A stretch of DNA of 10,901 nucleotides from Flemingiibacterium sp045634345 (GTDB lineage: Bacteria > Bacillota > Clostridia > Oscillospirales > CAG-272). Both the position numbers and the translations under genes were made by a program. The DNA lies in assembly GCA_045634345.1 (NCBI GenBank), contig JAZRAB010000150.1, positions 1-10,901 on the forward strand, given 5' to 3'. Below are positions 6,978 to 10,901 of this stretch, in pieces. Each line of letters opens with the position of its first letter. The stretch's first letter is position 1. The notes below the pieces were generated by a model that was not told where the DNA came from, searched no databases, and worked only from the letters and a program-made list of their open reading frames with translations.

Positions 6978-7047
6978 TAGTATAAGCCTGCAAACCGCTG
7001 TGGAACATAAATTTTAAGAAGGATTTTATTTTAATAGAACTTCAAAA

Positions 7048-7080
7048 GTAAAAACGGAGAAATCTCTCGAAATCTCCGTT
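7048..7080 (-). terminator. Terminator of tRNA-Gln
   Basis: On the minus strand AACGGAGA (7080-7073) pairs with TCTCCGTT (7060-7053), followed by TTTTTACTTTT. It lies 40 bases beyond the tRNA 3' end and also separates it from the egsA promoter region. Confidence 0.85.
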
Positions 7081-7119
7081 CACATTGTTCGGCGGTCGTC
7101 ATATTACGTCCACTCATAT

Positions 7120-7196
7120 TGGCAGGGATAGTTGGACTCGAACCAACGCATCCAGGAGTCAAAGTCCTGTGCCTTCACCGACTTGGCCATATCCCT
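7120..7196 (-). tRNA. tRNA-Gln (anticodon UUG)
   Basis: The minus strand folds as a full cloverleaf: acceptor AGGGATA/TATCCCT, a D arm closed by GCC/GGC, anticodon stem CAGGA/TCCTG with loop CTTTGAC (anticodon TTG, reading CAA and CAG), T arm GTTGG-TTCGAGT-CCAAC, discriminator G and an encoded CCA. It has its own promoter and terminator, so it is a single-gene transcription unit. Confidence 0.97.
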
Positions 7197-7208
7197 TCAT
7201 ACCATAAC

Positions 7209-7237
7209 AGTATAACATATTTGATTTTGTTTGTCAA
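7209..7237 (-). promoter_or_regulatory. Promoter of tRNA-Gln
   Basis: Minus strand: TTGACA (7237-7232), 17 bases, TATACT (7214-7209), with transcription starting a few bases before the mature 5' end at 7196. It is back to back with the promoter at 7269. Confidence 0.88.
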
Positions 7238-7268
7238 GTACGGATCGTGTTTTTATTTTTATTTTATG

Positions 7269-7297
7269 TTGACTTTAAAATAGTTGTGTGGTATAAT
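7269..7297 (+). promoter_or_regulatory. Sigma-A promoter of the ABM-domain gene
   Basis: TTGACT (7269-7274), 17 bases, TATAAT (7292-7297). The predicted start near 7304 leaves a leader of about 109 bases before the ATG at 7413, the longest among the protein genes here apart from the RNA preceding rlmD. Confidence 0.88.
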
Positions 7298-7313
7298 ACA
7301 GTAGAAGTTAAAG

Positions 7314-7391
7314 ATGGGATATAAGCAGGAATGGCTTGATCAGATTACAATTGAAAATCTGAAAGAAGTCTTTTTCTTGTGTTTAAAATAA
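7314..7391 (+). CDS. Possible 25-codon leader ORF
   Basis: ATG at 7314 opens a frame of 25 codons (MGYKQEWLDQITIENLKE, then a hydrophobic VFFLCLK end) that stops 21 bases before the next gene. It occupies most of the leader of the ABM gene. Its ribosome-binding site is weak (AGAAG at 7303-7307). The CAGATT/AATCTG inverted repeat falls inside it. It may be a leader peptide or just chance; I cannot tell from one genome. Confidence 0.25.
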   Translation: MGYKQEWLDQITIENLKEVFFLCLK

Positions 7392-7412
7392 ATATTATTT
7401 TAGGAGGGAAAT

Positions 7413-7706
7413 ATGGTAGCGACAACCGTTATTGTTCATGTAAAACCGGAGCATGTGGAGGATTTTATTAAAATCACTCTGTATAATCATGAAAATTCCC
7501 GAAAAGAACCCGGGAACGTAAGATTTGACGTACTGCAGTCGAACGATGATCCAACCTACTTCACGCTGTATGAAGTATTCGCAACGCCCGAGGATGCAAA
7601 GGCGCATAAGGATACCGAACACTACAAGAAGTGGCGTGAAACATGCGAGCCGTACATGGCATGCCCAAGAAAGGGTATAGCACATACTCCGCTTGCATTT
7701 GACTGA
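7413..7706 (+). CDS. ABM-domain monooxygenase/isomerase, LsrG/YgiN-like
   Basis: A 97-residue single-domain protein of the antibiotic biosynthesis monooxygenase (ABM) fold, which forms dimers of ferredoxin-like barrels. It keeps the pattern of E. coli LsrG: NH-x-x-S (25-29), GNVRFDVLQ (34-42), LYEVF (52-56), HK-x-T-x-HY (65-71), W74 and a PRKG end (85-88). LsrG acts on phosphorylated autoinducer-2, while YgiN handles quinones; no lsr genes are present here, so the substrate is not predicted. AGGAGG at 7402-7407, five bases before the ATG, gives a strong start. It is a single-gene unit with its own promoter and terminator. Confidence is high for the fold and low for the reaction. Confidence 0.92.
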   Translation: MVATTVIVHVKPEHVEDFIKITLYNHENSRKEPGNVRFDVLQSNDDPTYFTLYEVFATPEDAKAHKDTEHYKKWRETCEPYMACPRKGIAHTPLAFD

Positions 7707-7713
7707 AAATAGA

Positions 7714-7761
7714 TAAAAGGCTGTTTGAAAATAAAAACTCAAGCAGCCTTTTATGTTTTTT
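7714..7761 (+). terminator. Terminator of the ABM gene
   Basis: TAAAAGGCTGTTTGA (7714-7728) pairs with TCAAGCAGCCTTTTA (7739-7753), 15 bp with one T-G wobble, followed by TGTTTTTTC. Confidence 0.95.
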
Positions 7762-7796
7762 CATAACGGTACAAATGTAAATATTTTTCCTCAATG

Positions 7797-7825
7797 TTGA
7801 CTTGAATAATAAAATGTAGTATAAT
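7797..7825 (+). promoter_or_regulatory. Sigma-A promoter of the corA-like gene
   Basis: TTGACT (7797-7802), 17 bases, TATAAT (7820-7825). The start near 7832 gives a leader of under 30 bases, too short for an M-box magnesium riboswitch. It also rules out the in-frame TTG at 7830 as start codon. Confidence 0.88.
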
Positions 7826-7859
7826 ATATTTGTTAAATATATTCCTTGGAGGTGCTGAT

Positions 7860-8804
7860 ATGATCAATTACTTTATCGAGAGAAACCATAACATCGAACA
7901 ATGTACCGCACCTCAACCGGGAGGGTGGATATCACTTATCGATCCGTCGAGTGACGAGATTCACGATATCTCAATGAATTTTGATATTCCGGCAGAAGCG
8001 CTTAAAGCCGCACTTGACCCAGATGAACGCTCGCGTGTAGAGTATGACGACAATTATCGCATGATCCTCGTGAATATACCCACACGAGAGACGGACAGCA
8101 CACACGAGCTTTATACCACAATACCGCTCGGTATTATGCTTATAGGCGAATATGTAATTACTGTTTGCTCAAAGGATACACATATCCTGCGCGGATTCGC
8201 AAACGGAACTGAACGCGATTTTCATCCCGGCAAACAGTCAAGGTTTGTGTTTCAGATACTCTATGCCACAGCAAGACGCTTCCTCATTTATCTGCGTCTT
8301 ATCGAGAAAAAGTCCGACAGCACCGAGCTTGAGTTCGGGCGTATGCAAAAAAACAAGGAGCTGCTTGAGCTTATGAAGCTCGAAAAGTCACTTGTCTATT
8401 TTTCGGTAGGTCTGCGTTCAAATGAAACGGTGCTCGAAAAGCTCGTTCGTTCGGACTTTATAAAAAAATACGAAGAAGACACCGAACTGCTTGAGGATGT
8501 TATAGTCGAGAACAAGCAGGCAATAGAGATGGCGAAGATAAACACAGACATTCTCGAAAGCATGTCAAACACCTTTGCCTCGGTCATCTCAAACAATCTG
8601 AATGTCGCCATGAAGGTGCTGGCGATTATTACGCTTGTAATGGCTATTCCGACGATGATATTCTCGGCATACGGTATGAATCTCTCTGCCACGCATATGC
8701 CGTTTGCCGGAAGTCCATGGGGATTCCAGATTATTATCGGTGTATCGGCTCTTGCCAGCATTATCACGATGCTTGTCATTTTGCGGATAAAGCTATTTAA
8801 ATGA
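7860..8804 (+). CDS. CorA family divalent metal transporter
   Basis: An integral membrane channel of the CorA/MIT superfamily that admits Mg2+ (or Co2+, Ni2+, Zn2+ in some members), working as a pentamer. At 314 residues it has the usual length. A large cytosolic N-terminal domain (1 to about 250) ends in long charged helices (about 165-250, including ELLELMKLEKSL and the ETVLEKL segment). TM1 is at about 253-271, ending in the signature YGMN (271-274), and TM2 at about 288-309, with a short positive tail IKLFK. The ATG at 7860 has GGAGG (7848-7852) seven bases upstream. It stands alone between its promoter and terminator. The GMN motif supports Mg2+ selectivity, but the exact ion cannot be set from sequence. 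Confidence 0.95.
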   Translation: MINYFIERNHNIEQCTAPQPGGWISLIDPSSDEIHDISMNFDIPAEALKAALDPDERSRVEYDDNYRMILVNIPTRETDSTHELYTTIPLGIMLIGEYVITVCSKDTHILRGFANGTERDFHPGKQSRFVFQILYATARRFLIYLRLIEKKSDSTELEFGRMQKNKELLELMKLEKSLVYFSVGLRSNETVLEKLVRSDFIKKYEEDTELLEDVIVENKQAIEMAKINTDILESMSNTFASVISNNLNVAMKVLAIITLVMAIPTMIFSAYGMNLSATHMPFAGSPWGFQIIIGVSALASIITMLVILRIKLFK

Positions 8805-8805
8805 A

Positions 8806-8840
8806 CAAGGAAACGCCTTTCGGCGTTTCCTTGATTTTTT
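8806..8840. terminator. Terminator of the corA-like gene, possibly shared
   Basis: CAAGGAAACGCC (8806-8817) pairs perfectly with GGCGTTTCCTTG (8822-8833), loop TTTC, then ATTTTTT. The convergent Dabb gene ends 17 bases further right with no other hairpin, so this probably stops both. Confidence 0.93.
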
Positions 8841-8856
8841 ATTTTATAAACACACC

Positions 8857-9147
8857 TCAGATTTCAAAATCAACAGCTACGCTTGATGCGGTAACGGCGT
8901 GCATGTGTTTCTTGACAACGCTGCAGTGATACTCATCCTGCTGATATGCCTCGAGAGCGGCGCGGTCATCAACCGTTACTGCGAGGTAAACATCATACGA
9001 CCGCTGAGAATGCAGAACGTCAATGCCAACCTCAATGTCGCGTACCGTAGGGACATTTCCTGCCATCGACATAAGGACTTCTTTGCATTTCTTGCATGCG
9101 TCTTCTGACGGTTCGGCAAGTTTAAAGCAGACAACGTGTTTTATCAT
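8857..9147 (-). CDS. Dabb-domain (stress-responsive A/B barrel) protein
   Basis: A 96-residue single-domain protein of the Dabb family (dimeric alpha-beta barrel, related to ABM folds). The N-terminus MIKHVVCFKL and the stretch RSYDVYLAVTVDDRAALEAY (49-68) followed by HCSVVKKH are typical; H4 is the commonly conserved His. Family members have varied or unknown roles, so no reaction is assigned. The ATG at 9147 has AGGA seven bases upstream. It converges on the corA-like gene and diverges from the DUF1292 gene. Confidence 0.92.
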   Translation of the reverse strand: MIKHVVCFKLAEPSEDACKKCKEVLMSMAGNVPTVRDIEVGIDVLHSQRSYDVYLAVTVDDRAALEAYQQDEYHCSVVKKHMHAVTASSVAVDFEI

Positions 9148-9185
9148 GATACTGTCCTTTCAAAGATATATAATTTTACGTAAAT

Positions 9186-9214
9186 ATTATATCATTCCCA
9201 TTCCTAAAAATCAA
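9186..9214 (-). promoter_or_regulatory. Promoter of the Dabb gene
   Basis: Minus strand: TTGATT (9214-9209), 17 bases, TATAAT (9191-9186). The start is near 9179, about 32 bases before the ATG. Confidence 0.8.
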
Positions 9215-9242
9215 GTATTTACCGAAAAATACCGATATGATA

Positions 9243-9271
9243 TTGACAAACTTAAAAAAAGATGGTATCAT
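9243..9271 (+). promoter_or_regulatory. Promoter of the DUF1292 gene
   Basis: TTGACA (9243-9248), 17 bases, TATCAT (9266-9271). It is divergent from the Dabb promoter, the two -35 boxes being 28 bases apart. Confidence 0.8.
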
Positions 9272-9306
9272 ATATTCATCAATAAATACTGCGAAAGGAA
9301 ACCATT

Positions 9307-9606
9307 ATGGCAGACGAAATTTTTGAAACAGAAGATATATATACTCTTACCGATGAGGATGGCGTTGAGATGCAGTTTAAGCTGCTTGCAAGCGCTGAAA
9401 TCGAAGGAATCGAATATCTTGCTCTCATCCCGGAGGAGGATAACGAGGCAGAGGAGTACGTCATCTTAAAGCGTGAGCAAGAGGAAAACGGTGAGGATAT
9501 TCTTGTAACCATCGACGATGATGAGGAATTTGACCGCGTTGCCGATCTCTTTGAGGACGAGCTTTTCGGTGAGATCGACTATGACGGCGAAACGAACGAA
9601 AAATAA
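9307..9606 (+). CDS. DUF1292 family protein, small and acidic
   Basis: A 99-residue, strongly acidic protein of the DUF1292 family (B. subtilis YrzB-like), common in Firmicutes and of unknown function. The sequence holds the usual core: TLTDEDGVEMQFKLL (13-27), EIEGIEYLALIPEE (31-44), EEYVILKRE (49-57), then a tail of Asp and Glu. In many Firmicutes the gene accompanies yrrK/yrrL or alanyl-tRNA synthetase genes; here it stands alone between promoter and terminator. AAAGGA (9294-9299), seven bases before the ATG, sets the start. Confidence 0.92.
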   Translation: MADEIFETEDIYTLTDEDGVEMQFKLLASAEIEGIEYLALIPEEDNEAEEYVILKREQEENGEDILVTIDDDEEFDRVADLFEDELFGEIDYDGETNEK

Positions 9607-9615
9607 TACTGCTGT

Positions 9616-9660
9616 ATAGCCAAAAGTCCCACGATAGTTTCGTGGGACTTTTTATGCTAT
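9616..9660 (+). terminator. Terminator of the DUF1292 gene
   Basis: AAAAGTCCCACGA (9622-9634) pairs perfectly with TCGTGGGACTTTT (9640-9652), followed by T. An outer ATAGC/GCTAT pair (9616-9620/9656-9660) could extend it. Confidence 0.93.
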
Positions 9661-9719
9661 GAGCGAGATCAACATATGGAAATTTTCCGGAAAAATCAAA
9701 TTCTTTTTTATAAAACCCC

Positions 9720-9757
9720 TTGTAATTCATGCAGAATTGTGATATACTAATATCACA
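9720..9757 (+). promoter_or_regulatory. Promoter of the structured RNA, overlapped by a palindrome
   Basis: TTGTAA (9720-9725), 17 bases, TATACT (9743-9748), predicting a start near 9755. A perfect 8-bp inverted repeat, TGTGATAT (9738-9745) and ATATCACA (9750-9757) around ACTA, covers the -10 box and the start site. A protein bound there would block initiation, so I call it a candidate operator. Confidence 0.75.
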
Positions 9758-10040
9758 GAAAGAAGAAGCAACTTAATTTCGATTATACCGCTGCACAGCA
9801 AAAAACCTCCTGCTTGGTGCGTGATTATACGAGTATATAAACCCACGAAGAAATAAATGGAGCCCGGGCTTCGCCTGATGGGAATGCAGACCTCCCGACC
9901 GTTCCTGATTTGTGAGATGCATGCATCTCTGCACGAACGACTCGGATGTTGGGAGCACAAAACAAGCGAGAGGGCACCAGCCTTGCACATGCAGGGTTTT
10001 CTTATCTCGTATACACACGGCTCGGCGGGGTTTTATTTTA
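9755..10040 (+). ncRNA. Structured noncoding RNA, tentatively raiA-like
   Basis: Between the promoter and the T-rich tract at 10031-10040 the sequence folds into nested stems. The closing helix is 9802-9809/10027-10034 (AAAACCTC/GGGGTTTT) and 9826-9833/10006-10013 (TATACGAG/CTCGTATA), with partial pairing between. Inside are 9858-9865/9972-9979 (TGGAGCCC/GGGCACCA, one A-A mismatch), 9892-9896/9951-9955 (CTCCC/GGGAG), 9900-9904/9935-9939 (CGTTC/GAACG) capped by 9914-9919/9924-9929 (GAGATG/CATCTC), a GGC/GCC hairpin at 9867-9875 and a CCTTGC/GCAGGG hairpin at 9981-9996. No frame here has a convincing start. The multibranched form does not suit 6S RNA, and I see no tmRNA, SRP, RNase P or T-box signature. 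Size, clostridial host and the look of the unpaired segments suggest the raiA class, from memory only. It could also be the long leader of rlmD, since no separate rlmD promoter is evident. Confidence 0.75.
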
Positions 10041-10064
10041 TTATAACACGTTTTCGGAGGAATC

Positions 10065-10901
10065 ATGAAATATAAGAATCCCGCGAAAAAAAACGATATC
10101 AAAGAAATTACAATTACTGATATAAACAATCTCGGCTGCGGAGTAGGGCGTATAGACGGTGTCGTGACGTTCGTATCGGGCGCATGTACCGGAGATGAGC
10201 TTGTTGTACGGCTTATAAAGGTTACATCGGATTACAATGTCGGCAAAATTGAAAAAATAATCAAATCATCACCATACCGCATTGATCCGGGCTGTACTGC
10301 CGCTAAACGCTGCGGCGGATGCGTGTATCGCTATATTACATATGAGCATGAGCTTGAATTAAAGCGCGGCAGAGTAATAGCGGCAATGAAAAAGGCTGGG
10401 CTTTCGCTTACGGTGGGAGAGGTGCTCCATACAGGCGAGCTTGAAGGATACCGCAACAAAGCGCAGTATCCGGTCGGTACAGTTAAACTCGGAAAAGGGA
10501 ATAATGCCGTGACACGTACTGCCATAGGCTTTTATGCAGAGAAGTCACACGATATCATCCCGTGTGTGTCCGAAGACGGTTCATGTAGATTACAGCCGCA
10601 GATTTTTGGCGAGATAGCCGATTTCGTTCGCGTTTGGATGGACGAAAACAAGGCGTCGGCATATGATGAAGTGTCCGGGCACGGTTTGATGCGGCATCTG
10701 TATTTGCGCCGTTCGGAAACTACGGGTGAGGTGATGGTCTGCTTTGTAGTTACTGCTATAAGCGAGAAAACAAAAGCGCTCACGAAGGCTGTTTGCGATA
10801 AATTTACAGATGTTGCGAGCGTGTGGGAGAATATTAACTCAAAGAATACAAATGTGGTTCTTGGACGCGAGTGGAAGCTCCTCTACAAGTCGGATCGTAG
10901 C
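10065..10901 (+). CDS. 23S rRNA (uracil-5-)-methyltransferase, RlmD/RumA family (partial)
   Basis: The first 279 residues of an SAM-dependent RNA m5U methyltransferase; the gene runs off the window, so the SAM-binding motifs and catalytic Cys are not seen. An N-terminal TRAM-like OB domain (about 12-68) precedes the iron-sulfur cluster cysteines C77, C83 and C86 (C-x5-C-x2-C), with the fourth probably C167 in IIPC. The EGYRNKAQYPVG motif (127-138) is a strong family signature. In Firmicutes a single enzyme, RlmCD, can modify both U747 and U1939 of 23S rRNA; which sites apply here cannot be told. GGAGG at 10056-10060, four bases before the ATG, sets the start. It lies about 25 bases after the structured RNA and may be co-transcribed with it. 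Confidence 0.95.
   Translation, partial: MKYKNPAKKNDIKEITITDINNLGCGVGRIDGVVTFVSGACTGDELVVRLIKVTSDYNVGKIEKIIKSSPYRIDPGCTAAKRCGGCVYRYITYEHELELKRGRVIAAMKKAGLSLTVGEVLHTGELEGYRNKAQYPVGTVKLGKGNNAVTRTAIGFYAEKSHDIIPCVSEDGSCRLQPQIFGEIADFVRVWMDENKASAYDEVSGHGLMRHLYLRRSETTGEVMVCFVVTAISEKTKALTKAVCDKFTDVASVWENINSKNTNVVLGREWKLLYKSDRS

Noticed and set aside
7830..7859. TTG start ten codons upstream for the CorA protein
   Set aside because: It lies at or before the predicted transcription start, and the ATG at 7860 has an ideal GGAGG.
9755..10040. 6S RNA, tmRNA, T-box or a known riboswitch as identity of the RNA
   Set aside because: The multibranched fold does not match the single long hairpin of 6S; no tag-like frame, no T-box core and no riboswitch core I know was seen. 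A covariance-model search would decide.
9773..10129. 118-codon minus-strand frame over the structured RNA and rlmD start
   Set aside because: Composition follows the RNA stems, no ribosome-binding site is seen, and it overlaps a sure gene.
1..10901. CRISPR array, transposase, prophage or defence genes
   Set aside because: No regularly spaced direct repeats and no proteins of these kinds were seen; the genes are ordinary chromosomal ones.

Overview
The window looks like a chromosomal segment of an endospore-forming Firmicute, most likely in class Clostridia (Oscillospiraceae/Ruminococcaceae-like). Supporting signs are a sigma-G sporulation sigma factor, DUF4317 and DUF1292 proteins, A/T-rich intergenic DNA, strong Shine-Dalgarno sites and canonical sigma-A promoters. 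The exact genus cannot be read from the sequence.

Layout. 1-300: no gene; a run of six small hairpins (13-159), a perfect 14-bp AT-rich stem-loop (178-212) and the purH promoter. 302-1870 (+): purH, final two steps of purine synthesis. 1934-3580 (+): a polytopic membrane protein resembling GT-C glycosyltransferases, probably read through from purH. 3595-3626: terminator shared by convergent genes. 3628-4413 (-): sigG, with a near-ideal forespore (sigma-F type) promoter and a two-codon upstream ORF overlapping its start. 4556-6901 (-): a two-gene operon of an sn-glycerol-1-phosphate dehydrogenase homolog (EgsA/AraM) and a DUF4317 protein. 7120-7196 (-): tRNA-Gln(UUG) with its own promoter and terminator. 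7413-7706 (+): LsrG/ABM-like small protein. 7860-8804 (+): CorA-type metal transporter. 8857-9147 (-): Dabb-domain protein. 9307-9606 (+): acidic DUF1292 protein. About 9755-10040 (+): a strongly structured noncoding RNA with its own promoter. 10065-10901 (+): start of an RlmD/RumA-type 23S rRNA uracil methyltransferase, cut by the window end.

Most genes are independent housekeeping units with their own promoter and terminator, so this is not a mobile island or an evident defence locus. The parts most worth following are the RNA at 9755-10040 (a nested, multi-branched fold that I tentatively link to the raiA RNA class), the palindrome lying across its promoter, the sigG control region, and the hairpin array at the left edge, which looks like a dispersed intergenic repeat.
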